From Zobellia barbeyronii (lineage in GTDB: Bacteria; Bacteroidota; Bacteroidia; Flavobacteriales; Flavobacteriaceae), in contig NZ_JACATN010000001.1 in assembly GCF_018603515.1 (NCBI RefSeq), forward strand, positions 744,001 to 808,000: a DNA stretch of 64,000 nucleotides. The letters run 5' to 3'. Made by a program: the position numbers and the translations under genes. Under the pieces are notes generated by a model. That model was given only the letters and a program-made list of their open reading frames with translations. It was not told the DNA's origin and searched no databases. Position 1 is the stretch's first letter; the number at the start of each line of letters is the position of its first letter. Positions 35,215 to 43,912 of this stretch are shown in pieces.

Positions 35215-35788
35215 ACTGTACCCGGTATTTCTTAAAGTATCGAATTTAAATATTTTAATTGTAGGCGGCGGAAATGTAGCTTTAGAAAAATTGACTTTTT
35301 TATTGAAGTCAAGCCCTAATGCTCAAGTAGAAATGGTATCCCCCATGTTTAGGGAAGAAACAATTGCATTGGCCAATAAGTTTGGAATTACCATGCATTT
35401 AAACGAGTACAATGAAACCTTCTTAAAAGGAAAACACATGGTAGTTGCTACAACGGATATAGTTAAGGTAAACGAGCAAGTATATCATGATTGTAGAGCG
35501 CAAAGTATATTGGTAAACGTAGCAGATAACCCTCCTTTTTGTGATTTCTATATGGGTGGCATCGTTACCAAAGGAAATGTAAAAGTGGCTATTTCTACCA
35601 ATGGAAAATCTCCCACTACAGCCAAACGATTACGTCAGTTTTTTGAAGATGTCATTCCAGACAACATAGATGATTTGGTAAAGAACCTCAACGAGTTCAG
35701 AAAGACGATAAAGGGTGATTTTGAGGAAAAAGTAGAAACCCTGAACGAATTTACAAAAGGGTTGGTCAACAAGAAAGATGAAGATTAG
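35201..35788 (+). CDS. Precorrin-2 dehydrogenase / sirohydrochlorin ferrochelatase (CysG N-terminal type)
   Basis: A 195-residue protein matching the N-terminal half of CysG (Met8/SirC type): NAD-binding 'LNILIVGGGNVALEKL' near the start, then 'VNVADNPPFCDFYMGGIV' and 'VAISTNGKSPTTAKRLR', which are strongly conserved in this family. It oxidises precorrin-2 to sirohydrochlorin and may insert iron to finish siroheme for NirB. The ATG at 35201 is used because family sequence starts there; it overlaps the kinase gene by 14 bp. It complements the separate CobA at 28753-29526. Confidence 0.88.
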   Translation: MERNELYPVFLKVSNLNILIVGGGNVALEKLTFLLKSSPNAQVEMVSPMFREETIALANKFGITMHLNEYNETFLKGKHMVVATTDIVKVNEQVYHDCRAQSILVNVADNPPFCDFYMGGIVTKGNVKVAISTNGKSPTTAKRLRQFFEDVIPDNIDDLVKNLNEFRKTIKGDFEEKVETLNEFTKGLVNKKDED

Positions 35789-35817
35789 GCTACGTAAATC
35801 ATAGCCTAATCTTCATC
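35777..35817. terminator. Bidirectional terminator-like hairpin overlapping the siroheme gene stop
   Basis: Perfect 16-bp arms (35777-35792 and 35802-35817, beginning GATGAAGATTAGGC) around a 9-nt loop. The left arm contains the last codons and stop of the siroheme gene, and the right arm ends 5 bp before the convergent flavin-monooxygenase stop at 35822. U-rich tails are weak but the stem is long. Confidence 0.7.
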
Positions 35818-35821
35818 AATT

Positions 35822-36832
35822 TTACATTTCATTCATTACCTCAGAGAAAAGACGGAACGAATTAATTCTATCTTTTTGGTCGTAAATATGTGAAACTGCA
35901 ATTACTTCATTTACTCCTGTCTGTTTGATAAAAGCTTCCGTTTTTTCTTTAACTGTGGCCTTGCTTCCAACAAAAGAATATTTAAGCATACGCTGAAATG
36001 CTGGGTCTACGGAAACCTGTTTTAATTCTGGCGTCATTTTTATTGCTGGCTGCATATAATCAATCTTTCCGGTCATAACGCCCAACATTAAACGCAACAT
36101 AGAAGTAGATATCGTATCTGCTTCCTCATCAGTTTCTGCAGCAACCACATTTATAGCGGCAACCGAATACGGTTCTTGCAAATATTTTGAAGGCTGAAAA
36201 TTATTGTAATAAATATTTAAAGCTTCTAAGAGATGTGTAGGTGCAAAATGGCTGGCAAAAACATAAGGAAGCCCCTCTTTTGCCGCTAAATAAGCACTAT
36301 CGGTACTAGAACCCAAAATATAGATAGGCACGTCTACACCCTCTGCAATAGGCGCCCTAACTTTTGCATCCTTATTATCTTTTGAAAAATACTTCTGAAT
36401 GTTATGCATTTCTTCAGGAAAACGGTAGACCGCTTCCATTCTATCCGGCCTAATAGCGTTCGCTGTTACCTGGTCCGTTCCCGGAGCCCTTCCTAGACCT
36501 AAATCTATACGCCCCGGGTACAATGAAGCCAAGGTACCAAACTGTTCCGCTATGAGCAGAGATGAGTGGTTTGGCAGCATTATACCACCTGAACCTACAC
36601 GTATTTTTTTTGTTCCGCCAGCAATGTGCCCCATAAGCACAGAAGTAGCAGAACTAGCAATACTCAACATATTATGGTGTTCCGCCAACCAAAAACGGTT
36701 ATATCCAAATTCTTCGGCTTTTTGGGCCAATTCTAAACTATTATCAAAAACTTCTTTTGGCGTAAAACCAGCTCCTACGGTTGCTAATTCTAATATGGAA
36801 TACGGTATTTTATTTGTTTTTATTTCTTTCAT
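35822..36832 (-). CDS. LLM-class flavin-dependent oxidoreductase
   Basis: A 336-residue luciferase-like monooxygenase family TIM-barrel. 'SILELATVGAGFTPKEVF', 'RFWLAEHHNML', 'RVGSGGIMLPNHSSLLIAE' and 'GRIDLGLGRAPGTD' are typical of the single-component group related to E. coli YhbW. It probably uses FMNH2 supplied by a reductase; substrate unknown. The ATG at 36832 is preferred over a TTG two codons earlier because it fits the TAATTTTG element at 36847-36854. Monocistronic, convergent with the siroheme gene. Confidence 0.85.
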   Translation of the reverse strand: MKEIKTNKIPYSILELATVGAGFTPKEVFDNSLELAQKAEEFGYNRFWLAEHHNMLSIASSATSVLMGHIAGGTKKIRVGSGGIMLPNHSSLLIAEQFGTLASLYPGRIDLGLGRAPGTDQVTANAIRPDRMEAVYRFPEEMHNIQKYFSKDNKDAKVRAPIAEGVDVPIYILGSSTDSAYLAAKEGLPYVFASHFAPTHLLEALNIYYNNFQPSKYLQEPYSVAAINVVAAETDEEADTISTSMLRLMLGVMTGKIDYMQPAIKMTPELKQVSVDPAFQRMLKYSFVGSKATVKEKTEAFIKQTGVNEVIAVSHIYDQKDRINSFRLFSEVMNEM

Positions 36833-36846
36833 AATCAATCTATCAT

Positions 36847-36854
36847 CAAAATTA
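36847..36854 (-). promoter_or_regulatory. -7 promoter element (TAATTTTG) of the LLM oxidoreductase
   Basis: A perfect TAnnTTTG on the minus strand 15 bp ahead of the ATG at 36832, implying a short leader of about 11 nt. The rest of the 36855-37021 spacer shows nothing recognisable. Confidence 0.4.
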
Positions 36855-37021
36855 TAGAATAACCCCTTTTTTGAACTAAATTAATGTAGCTCAGTGCGTT
36901 GCAAAAAATTCATTTTAAAAGGGAAATATAAGTCGTTCTAAAAGCCAAAACCTTACAACCAAAAGGGTCATATGAATACAAGCAAAATTAGAAATTAAGA
37001 CTTAATTGGTAGAGGATAAAT

Positions 37022-38047
37022 TTAAACCTTTAGAGGCATTTTTTTAGCGCTGGATTCGTAGATTTTTTCCAATACCAAAATATTCGGAATGTAACTGGCA
37101 ACGTCGGTTTCAAAGGGAGTTCCCGCTCTAAGGTTAGAGACAAAATGTTGCTGCGTGGCAAAAACACAGTCTCCTGCAAAATTTTGTTTTTTAAAGCTAT
37201 ACTTGTGTTCTTGCTCTTCTTTTCCCAAAAGTTGAATGGTAATCTTTCCGTCATCATAAAGACGTAAACTACCCTTGTCTCCTTCAATAAGTACGGTACC
37301 AAAGGTTAACCTTGGGTCTTCGGAAGTGTTTTCATTATATCTATTTGCATCTAAAAAACCAAGACCGCCATTGGCAAAATCAAAGTTGACCCAAGCAAAA
37401 TCTTCCCCTTTAATATTTGTATTGAGTGTTCTAAGTTTAGCGTATACCTCCGTGATTTCTCCTCCCAGATATCTAAATACATCTATAAAATGAATTCCAG
37501 TTTCATAAATAAGCAACCGTTCCATTTCCCTAAAATAAGGTTGTCTGTTCATATATGCATCGGTCTGCCAACCATCGCCCATTCGCATACGCAAATTGAT
37601 GGTGTGTAATTTGGAACCAATTACCTGAGTATCCAAAAGCTTTTTAAGTTCCCGGTGCCAGGGTTGAAATCGGAAATTTTCGTGCACCATCATTCTAACA
37701 CTGGAATTGGAAATAAGCGATTCAATCTCCTGAGCCTCCTCTAAAGTAGGTGCTAAAGGTTTTTGACAAATAATCTGAATGTTATGTGCTACCGCTAATT
37801 TACAAAGCTCCAAATGGCTTTCCGGAGGAGTTATGATATCTACAAAATCTGGCTTCTCATTAAGAAACATTTCTTCAACACTAGTGTAAGCCTTCTTAAA
37901 ACCGTAGGTATCAACTATGCCCTCTACTCGTTCTTTAACCGAGTCACAAACACCAACAATCTCAACAGCATCGATTCTTTTCCATGCTTCAAAATGAAAC
38001 TGACTAAAATAACCCGCTCCTATACAAACTCCTTTTAATTTTACCAT
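37022..38047 (-). CDS. Gfo/Idh/MocA family oxidoreductase
   Basis: A 341-residue NAD(P)-dependent dehydrogenase. The Rossmann glycine motif is 'CIGAGYFSQFHF' at about 7-18, and the family catalytic lysine lies in 'QKPLAPTLEEAQ' (usually EKP, here QKP). The C-terminal half is the alpha/beta substrate domain. Such enzymes oxidise a hydroxyl of sugars, inositols or sugar acids. It is the last gene of the five-gene sugar-acid operon, 10 bp after the transporter, so it likely prepares the imported substrate. The exact substrate is not visible. Confidence 0.85.
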   Translation of the reverse strand: MVKLKGVCIGAGYFSQFHFEAWKRIDAVEIVGVCDSVKERVEGIVDTYGFKKAYTSVEEMFLNEKPDFVDIITPPESHLELCKLAVAHNIQIICQKPLAPTLEEAQEIESLISNSSVRMMVHENFRFQPWHRELKKLLDTQVIGSKLHTINLRMRMGDGWQTDAYMNRQPYFREMERLLIYETGIHFIDVFRYLGGEITEVYAKLRTLNTNIKGEDFAWVNFDFANGGLGFLDANRYNENTSEDPRLTFGTVLIEGDKGSLRLYDDGKITIQLLGKEEQEHKYSFKKQNFAGDCVFATQQHFVSNLRAGTPFETDVASYIPNILVLEKIYESSAKKMPLKV

Positions 38048-38057
38048 ACCGCCTTTA

Positions 38058-39326
38058 TTAATAGGTAGAGAAATGCCTTTGAGGTTTCATGTTGTACCAC
38101 ATTAGAATTGCAATACTATTCAAAACTGCCCCTACTACAAAGAATGGGGTGGTAGATTCTGTCCAAGACTGTAAATACGGAAAAGCCAATGCCGTTAAAA
38201 ACGCACCAATATTTCCTGCCATATTCATTGTTCCTGATACTGCTCCTGAATGTTCTTTACCAATATCTACACAGAAAGCCCATGAGGATGGCAACGTCAT
38301 ATCCGCACCAAAAATAGCAAGACTTAAAAACAGAATGGCACCTTCCACTGAATCCATATAAATACTTCCAATAAGTCCTACTGCAGCTAGAAAAAACCCA
38401 ATTGAAGCAGGAAGAATACGAGACCTGTCCCAATTGCCTTTTTTATAGATACGGTCACTAAGTGCTCCTGATGTCCAATTTCCAAAAGCACCGAAAATTA
38501 AGGGAATTGCAGTATATAAACCGGCTTCCATAGTGTTTAGACCATACTCGCTTTTTACGTGTGGGAAGAGCCAGGTAAGAGCAAAGAAAAAAGTAAAATT
38601 ACTACAGAAGTATTGCCCCATAGCCAACCATATATTTTTGGACTTCAACAGGTCGCCCATGTTTATTTTTTTGGCTTTTACCCCTGTATCTTGTGGCTGC
38701 CTTGTGGCAAGTATGAATTCTTTTTCTTCGTTTGAAATATGGGGATGCTCTTCCGGCATATCTCTAAAAAACACAAACCAAGCGACTGCCCAAGCTACAC
38801 CAACGACCCCTAAAATCATAAAAGAAGACCGCCATCCAAAATCATCTATCATCCAAGCTACTACAGGAAGGGCGAATGCCGCCCCCAATCTAGAGCCAGA
38901 AAAATTAATACCAGTAACAAGCCCTCTTTCTTGCAAGGGAATCCACGTATAAATAGCCCTTGACATTCCTGGAAAAGCACCAGCTTCACCTGCACCAAAA
39001 AGAAAACGTACTACTAATAGCGATATAAAATTAAACGCAGCACCGGTTAAAGCAGTAAAAACGGACCAAATAGCTACAATAGCCGAAAGTACTTTTCGCG
39101 GACCTAAAGAATCAGAAAGCATACCGGCCGGAGTTTGAAAAAGAGCATACCCCAACGAAAAGGCCGCCAAGACCCATCCCATCTGTTTATCGCTTAAATC
39201 CAAAGCTGCTGAAATTGGCTCCTTTGCTACAGAAATGCAAACACGATCCACATAAAGCAGCAAGGCCAATAGAAAAGTCCCTAAAACCATAAAATACCGC
39301 TTCGGAAAATAGCCCTGTTCCTTCAT
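38058..39326 (-). CDS. MFS transporter, anion:cation symporter (hexuronate/galactonate-like)
   Basis: A 422-residue 12-helix inner-membrane transporter of the ACS family. 'YFMVLGTFLLALLLYVDRV', 'LSDKQMGWVLAAFSLGYAL' and 'PAGMLSDSLGPRKVL' match the D-galactonate/hexuronate transporter group, which imports sugar acids with protons. It lies 6 bp from the kinase gene and 10 bp from the Gfo/Idh/MocA gene, so an acidic sugar derivative such as a tetronate or hexonate is the expected substrate. Confidence 0.85.
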   Translation of the reverse strand: MKEQGYFPKRYFMVLGTFLLALLLYVDRVCISVAKEPISAALDLSDKQMGWVLAAFSLGYALFQTPAGMLSDSLGPRKVLSAIVAIWSVFTALTGAAFNFISLLVVRFLFGAGEAGAFPGMSRAIYTWIPLQERGLVTGINFSGSRLGAAFALPVVAWMIDDFGWRSSFMILGVVGVAWAVAWFVFFRDMPEEHPHISNEEKEFILATRQPQDTGVKAKKINMGDLLKSKNIWLAMGQYFCSNFTFFFALTWLFPHVKSEYGLNTMEAGLYTAIPLIFGAFGNWTSGALSDRIYKKGNWDRSRILPASIGFFLAAVGLIGSIYMDSVEGAILFLSLAIFGADMTLPSSWAFCVDIGKEHSGAVSGTMNMAGNIGAFLTALAFPYLQSWTESTTPFFVVGAVLNSIAILMWYNMKPQRHFSTY

Positions 39327-39332
39327 AATTTT

Positions 39333-40718
39333 TTATTTCAATAAGGAAATCAGTTCATATAAGGCCATATCATCTCCAACGTTACCAGGAAATACAATAT
39401 ACGCCATATTAGGAAATTTAGCATCCTTATCCAGCTGCCAAACGGGTACTCCCTTAAGCACTTGTCCCAGAACATTTGCACGGCGCACATTAAGGCCTTT
39501 TGTAGCAATGTCACTAGAAGTAATACCTCCTTTTGCAAGAATATATTTAGGCTGCACCCTAATTTTTTTAATTACAGATATGAGTGCATTAGAAACCCTA
39601 TTTACGATATCAAGACTCTCGTTTTTTGTGGTTCCTTTTTTAACTTCTCTACTGGTAAAAATGACTACGTCTTTACCTGTTTTAAGACTGCTTTCAACTT
39701 TCTCGACAAGTAAGACCAGTTCTTTGCAGAAAACTCCAATATCGAACACATTAGTTACATCCAATTCTAAGAAAACCGCATTGCTTCGCTCTTTTAAATA
39801 CGCCAGTTGAGCAGTGGTTTTGGGAACATAGGAACCAATCACTAAAAGTGCTCCATTTAGCGATGGGATTTTTAGAATTTGATCTTTTGTTAAACATGGT
39901 TTAATAGCAATGCCCGAAATGGCATTGATAAAAGAAGCCGCAGTTCTAAAAACAAAAGAACTATCACTCTTTAAAATTGCAAGCGCCATTGCCTGCAAAT
40001 CGGGATATGATGTAGCGTTCGTTATAATATGGGTTGTCTCCGGTTGTTCTATTATCGATTTTATTTCTTCGGATATTCTATTTCTAAGGGCTTGAACGGA
40101 AATGCTTGAAATACTATTTTTATCTACCTTGCCTTCCGATTTCTCAACAATCCAATCTTTCAAATTAGATGAAGTATACCCAAAGGTGTTGTCTTTTGCG
40201 AACGGAGTCTCTGCCGCAGGAACGAAATTATTCCCCTCCTTTACGTAATGGATATCATCAAAAGTATAGCGTCCCCCTTCAAAAAAAGCAGGGGCCAATA
40301 TTTGCCTTGCTTCATTTATATTCATTCCTTTTGCTAAAGCGTCAACTTCGTTAGGGTAATGCCCTCTTAAAGTAGAATCGCTTCGGCTAATGACAATTAA
40401 TTTTTTTTGATGTTTATCAGCTAATTTCTGCAATCGCTCTCCTAGCAACTGACCCAAAGCATTCGCTTCTTCTGCCTGTAAACTTCTAGAATTAGTGAGT
40501 ATAAAAAATACCGGACTTGCTAGTAATTCTTTCTCTAAAATTTCTTCCGTCCACTCTGTAATTACCGGAACATTACACACAGTTTGGGTGCCTGTTGGGT
40601 CATCATCTAAAATAACAATGGACTTTGGATTTTTGGCCAGCTCTGCACGGATTTCTGCTTCATGCCCTAAAAGCTTGTCTCCTTCTTCAATAGATTTTAA
40701 AAGTGCTGAGTGAGACAT
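39333..40718 (-). CDS. Four-carbon acid sugar kinase family protein (DUF1537)
   Basis: A 461-residue kinase of the DUF1537 family that includes OtnK and DtnK. The N-terminal domain shows 'IVILDDDPTGTQTVCNVPV' and 'VISRSDSTLRGHYPNEV', both family hallmarks for binding the acid sugar. The C-terminal ATP-binding domain contains 'AKGGITSSDIATKGL' and 'FPGNVGDD'. It phosphorylates C4 of erythronate, threonate or a related acid. Neighbouring dehydrogenase and transporter genes 6 bp away on each side support a catabolic role. Confidence 0.88.
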   Translation of the reverse strand: MSHSALLKSIEEGDKLLGHEAEIRAELAKNPKSIVILDDDPTGTQTVCNVPVITEWTEEILEKELLASPVFFILTNSRSLQAEEANALGQLLGERLQKLADKHQKKLIVISRSDSTLRGHYPNEVDALAKGMNINEARQILAPAFFEGGRYTFDDIHYVKEGNNFVPAAETPFAKDNTFGYTSSNLKDWIVEKSEGKVDKNSISSISVQALRNRISEEIKSIIEQPETTHIITNATSYPDLQAMALAILKSDSSFVFRTAASFINAISGIAIKPCLTKDQILKIPSLNGALLVIGSYVPKTTAQLAYLKERSNAVFLELDVTNVFDIGVFCKELVLLVEKVESSLKTGKDVVIFTSREVKKGTTKNESLDIVNRVSNALISVIKKIRVQPKYILAKGGITSSDIATKGLNVRRANVLGQVLKGVPVWQLDKDAKFPNMAYIVFPGNVGDDMALYELISLLK

Positions 40719-40724
40719 AAAAGG

Positions 40725-41363
40725 CTAGTTTTCTATTGCAATGATACGCGCAGGAGCTCCGTCGCCATTTTTAACTTTTAATGGCAAAGCCACCAAGGTT
40801 ACTTTTGGCTGCGAAAGCGCTTCTAGATTGGTAAGGCCTTCAACTATAATGATGTCGTTTTTCATTAAAATCGTATGCACTTCCGTTACTTCTTCAATAA
40901 CATTAACATCAGCTACAGAGGGCGGTTCAACACCAAGGATATTCACCTTTTTTTCTCCTAGCCAATGGGCTAGCTCTGGACTAATTCTAGGTAAAGCATT
41001 ACGATATTCATCCGTGCCCAATTTTTTACTCCAACCCGTGTGTAAAAGCAAACTTTGTCCTTGTTCTACTTTTTCTGCAATAGCTCCCAAATGAGCAACC
41101 GTAATAGATTCTTTAGGTTTGATATTCGTAAGGTTAACAACCCATGCTTCAGAAACAAAGCGGTCAACAGGAAGTTGGTCTATAGTCTGATCATTGACCT
41201 CAAAATGTACAGGAGCATCCATATGGGTACCACTATGAGAATACAAGTGTAAGGTGGTAGCATTCCAACCATCTTTTTCCAAAGTTTTGGTCTGGTCTAT
41301 AGCTACTCCTTTAACGCCTGCTTCAATAGGCAAAGTGAGGTCAATAATTTTTCTATTTACCAT
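40725..41363 (-). CDS. Cyclase family protein (kynurenine formamidase-like metal hydrolase)
   Basis: A 212-residue protein of the cyclase family (kynurenine formamidase fold). The metal-binding motif 'SHSGTHMDAPVHF' (HxGTHxDxPxHF) is complete at about residues 43-55, with a later His in 'EVHTILMKN'. Members hydrolyse amides or cyclic esters using zinc or manganese. In this operon it might open a lactone or process a carboxylated intermediate, but this is inference. 6 bp to both neighbouring genes. Confidence 0.82.
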   Translation of the reverse strand: MVNRKIIDLTLPIEAGVKGVAIDQTKTLEKDGWNATTLHLYSHSGTHMDAPVHFEVNDQTIDQLPVDRFVSEAWVVNLTNIKPKESITVAHLGAIAEKVEQGQSLLLHTGWSKKLGTDEYRNALPRISPELAHWLGEKKVNILGVEPPSVADVNVIEEVTEVHTILMKNDIIIVEGLTNLEALSQPKVTLVALPLKVKNGDGAPARIIAIEN

Positions 41364-41369
41364 TCTATT

Positions 41370-42449
41370 TTATATGGTTGATAATTTTGTTACGTTGATA
41401 AACTGAACTACACTTTCCGCAACTTCAGAAGTTGAGGCCGTACCGCGAAGGTCCTTTGTTAAGTTACCTTTGGAAGTGGTTGCACCTATACCTGCCATAA
41501 TCTCTTTTGCCGCTTCGGTTTCTCCTAAATGGTCTAACATAATTGCTGCAGACCAAATTTGCCCAATTGGATTTGCAATGTTCTGCCCCGCAATATCCGG
41601 TGCAGAACCATGAATAGGCTCAAACATAGAAGGAAAATCTTTCTCAGGATTAATATTTCCACTACCTCCAAGACCTAAACTACCCATAATGGCACCACCA
41701 AGATCGGATAAAATATCTCCAAAAAGGTTGGTTGTCAAAATAACATCAAAAATCTCTGGGCGCAATACAAAACTTGCCGAAGCATTATCAATATACATTT
41801 TGCTATATTCTACATCTGGGTACTCTTGTGCCACCTCTGCAATAACCCTATCCCAATAGGCCAAACTATTAATAAGTGTGTTGGATTTAGTTACATTGGT
41901 AACTTTGCTGTTTCGTTTACGTGCCAATTTAAAAGAATAATGAGCAATTCTCTCAATACCAAATCTAGTAAAGATGCTGGTATCCATGGCCATACCTCCC
42001 GGCTTGTCTCCATGCATTATTTTTCCGCTCTGAACGAACTCGCCTTCATTATTCTCCCGAACAACCACAAAGTCTATATCTTTTTCAGTTTTATATCGAA
42101 GCGGACTTTCTACACCTGGAAATAATTTTACAGGTCTATAATTTACATACTGCTCAAAGGAAGTTCTTACTCGAAATGTATAATCTCTTGCAGGCAACGT
42201 ATCATCTACCTCTGGTAAACCTACTGCACCAAAAAATATAGCATCAAATTCTTTAAGGGTTTCTAAAGCGTCATCTGACATGAATTTGCCATGCTCTTTA
42301 AAATATCCCGCTCCAAAAGGAAACTCTTGTTTATCTAGTTTAAATCCATATTTATTGGCTACCGCGTCTAGCACGGAAACTCCAGCAGGAACAATTTCAG
42401 CTCCTATTCCGTCGCCATTAACTACAGCGATTTTGTACGTTTTTCCCAT
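41370..42449 (-). CDS. Isocitrate/isopropylmalate dehydrogenase family protein (tartrate/D-malate dehydrogenase-like)
   Basis: A 359-residue NAD-dependent beta-decarboxylating dehydrogenase. 'IAVVNGDGIGAEIVPAGV', 'FFGAVGLPEVDDTLPARDY', 'VVRENNEGEF' and the active site 'TNLFGDILSDLGGAIMGS' place it in the TtuC/tartrate dehydrogenase-D-malate dehydrogenase branch. The substrate loop differs from LeuB. It is the first gene of the operon, next to a four-carbon acid kinase, so its substrate may be a tetronate 4-phosphate, tartrate or malate. The operator-rich region 42450-42793 lies upstream. Confidence 0.85.
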   Translation of the reverse strand: MGKTYKIAVVNGDGIGAEIVPAGVSVLDAVANKYGFKLDKQEFPFGAGYFKEHGKFMSDDALETLKEFDAIFFGAVGLPEVDDTLPARDYTFRVRTSFEQYVNYRPVKLFPGVESPLRYKTEKDIDFVVVRENNEGEFVQSGKIMHGDKPGGMAMDTSIFTRFGIERIAHYSFKLARKRNSKVTNVTKSNTLINSLAYWDRVIAEVAQEYPDVEYSKMYIDNASASFVLRPEIFDVILTTNLFGDILSDLGGAIMGSLGLGGSGNINPEKDFPSMFEPIHGSAPDIAGQNIANPIGQIWSAAIMLDHLGETEAAKEIMAGIGATTSKGNLTKDLRGTASTSEVAESVVQFINVTKLSTI

Positions 42450-42793
42450 TTTAATTCTTTCTAATTGTCGTTATACTATATTTTGCACAATATTTGCGCA
42501 AAATAATATTAAGTTGATAATATCAACGAATATAGTATAAATATCTATTAAAAGTATCACAACGAGTAAACATGTTTGTATTTTAAAATATAAATGCGCA
42601 ATATTTTGCATTAAAATAAAATATATTATACGTGTTTCAACAATCCAAAAAATACATTTGAATACCTAAAGATAAATTAGAGTAATGAGTGCTTCTCGAG
42701 AAGAATTGTTAGATTGAAAAAACATATTGAACATATCGTTTTTCCGTTTATATGAAAGAATTTTAAGCTCCGCAGCTAAAATTTTAGCTTGCT
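42450..42793 (-). promoter_or_regulatory. Operator-rich control region of the sugar-acid operon
   Basis: A 344-bp region with no gene and many palindromes. It holds the LacI-type motif TGCRCAATATTT twice (42485-42496 and 42595-42606), TTTGCGCAAA at 42493-42502, and a 15-bp palindrome GTTGATAATATCAAC at 42513-42527. A pair of perfect 12-bp arms TTATACTATATT (42471-42482) and AATATAGTATAA (42529-42540) encloses these. Further perfect palindromes are TTCTCGAGAA (42693-42702) and AGCTAAAATTTTAGCT (42774-42789); the last sits just past the lacI stop and may be its 3' hairpin. Consistent with DNA looping by a LacI tetramer or dimer pair. Confidence 0.55.
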
Positions 42794-43816
42794 CTAAGAC
42801 TTATTTTTATTAGTAGAATTACGAATCACCAATTCTGATTTTAAGACCACCCGAGATACATCTTTCTCGTAATTTTCAATCCGATCTATAATCAACTTTG
42901 CAGACTCCACACCCATTTGGTAGCTGGGCTGGTCAATACTTGTTAGTGAAGGCTCTAAAAGCTCATCAATAGGCTCATTATTAAAGCCGATAATTGCTAA
43001 ATCTTCCGCCATTTTCAGACCTCGTTCTTTGGCTGCTAGCATTACTCCTATGGCCACCTGATCACTAAAAGCCAATACGCCATCTGGATGCTCTGGAGAA
43101 TACAATAATTTTCTTGCTGTGCTGAGGTTTCCTTCCCGCGTAAAGTTGGTGTTTTCAATAAGCTTCTCCTCCACCGGTAAGTTAGCGTCCACTAAGGCTT
43201 TCTTATATCCCAAAAGTCGGGTTGAACTAATTTGTAAAATCTTTGGTCCACCTATATATGCAATGCGCTTACATCCCACGGAAATTAGATGCTGAGTAGC
43301 GTCGTAAGCCGCTTTGAAATTATCAATAATAACCTTATCCGATTCTACCTCATCACAAAGACGATTGAAAAACACTAATGGAATCTTTCTTTTTTTAGCT
43401 TCTAAAAAATGGTCGAATTCTTTTGTCTCACTAGCTAAAGACACAATCAGTCCTGATACACCAATATCCAATAGCTCTTTTACCAATATTTTCTCCCTCT
43501 CGTAGGACTCGTTAGATTGGCAGATAATGATTTGCATCTGGTGTTTTTCTAGTATTTCTTCTATACCAGAAATAGCCATAGCATACAGGTGATACTTTAT
43601 GCTGGGCACAATAACACCAACCGCCTGTATTTTCTTTTTAGCAAAAGGGTTTATGTGTTTAGTCTGAAAATAATTGTACTCTTTTGCTAACTCAAGTACT
43701 TTCTCTCTGGTTTGTGCGCTAATACGAGGATTGCCTTGTAATGCTCTGGAAACTGTAGAAATAGAAACATTAAGTTTCGCGGCAATATCCTTTAATGTCG
43801 TTTGTTTTTTGTCCAA
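42794..43816 (-). CDS. LacI family transcription regulator
   Basis: A 340-residue repressor. The N-terminal helix-turn-helix has 'TLKDIAAKLNVSISTVSRA' at about 6-24 and the hinge 'TREKVLELAKEYNY'. The periplasmic-binding-protein-like effector domain starts at about 60 ('AVGVIVPSIKYHLYAMAIS') and includes 'DGVLAFSDQVAIG'. The start codon is TTG (43814-43816); no in-frame ATG precedes the HTH. Its gene lies directly upstream of the operon it most likely controls, and the spacer holds LacI-type operators with TTTGCGCAAA cores. The effector would be the imported sugar acid or its phosphate. Confidence 0.88.
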   Translation of the reverse strand: MDKKQTTLKDIAAKLNVSISTVSRALQGNPRISAQTREKVLELAKEYNYFQTKHINPFAKKKIQAVGVIVPSIKYHLYAMAISGIEEILEKHQMQIIICQSNESYEREKILVKELLDIGVSGLIVSLASETKEFDHFLEAKKRKIPLVFFNRLCDEVESDKVIIDNFKAAYDATQHLISVGCKRIAYIGGPKILQISSTRLLGYKKALVDANLPVEEKLIENTNFTREGNLSTARKLLYSPEHPDGVLAFSDQVAIGVMLAAKERGLKMAEDLAIIGFNNEPIDELLEPSLTSIDQPSYQMGVESAKLIIDRIENYEKDVSRVVLKSELVIRNSTNKNKS

Positions 43817-43912
43817 ATCACTAATAATGAGTGCAGCAAATATAACTTAAATTTCTCTGGACCATTGCCACACCCTAAGATTCGCAAACCTCTACCCACA
43901 CTTCAAACGATA

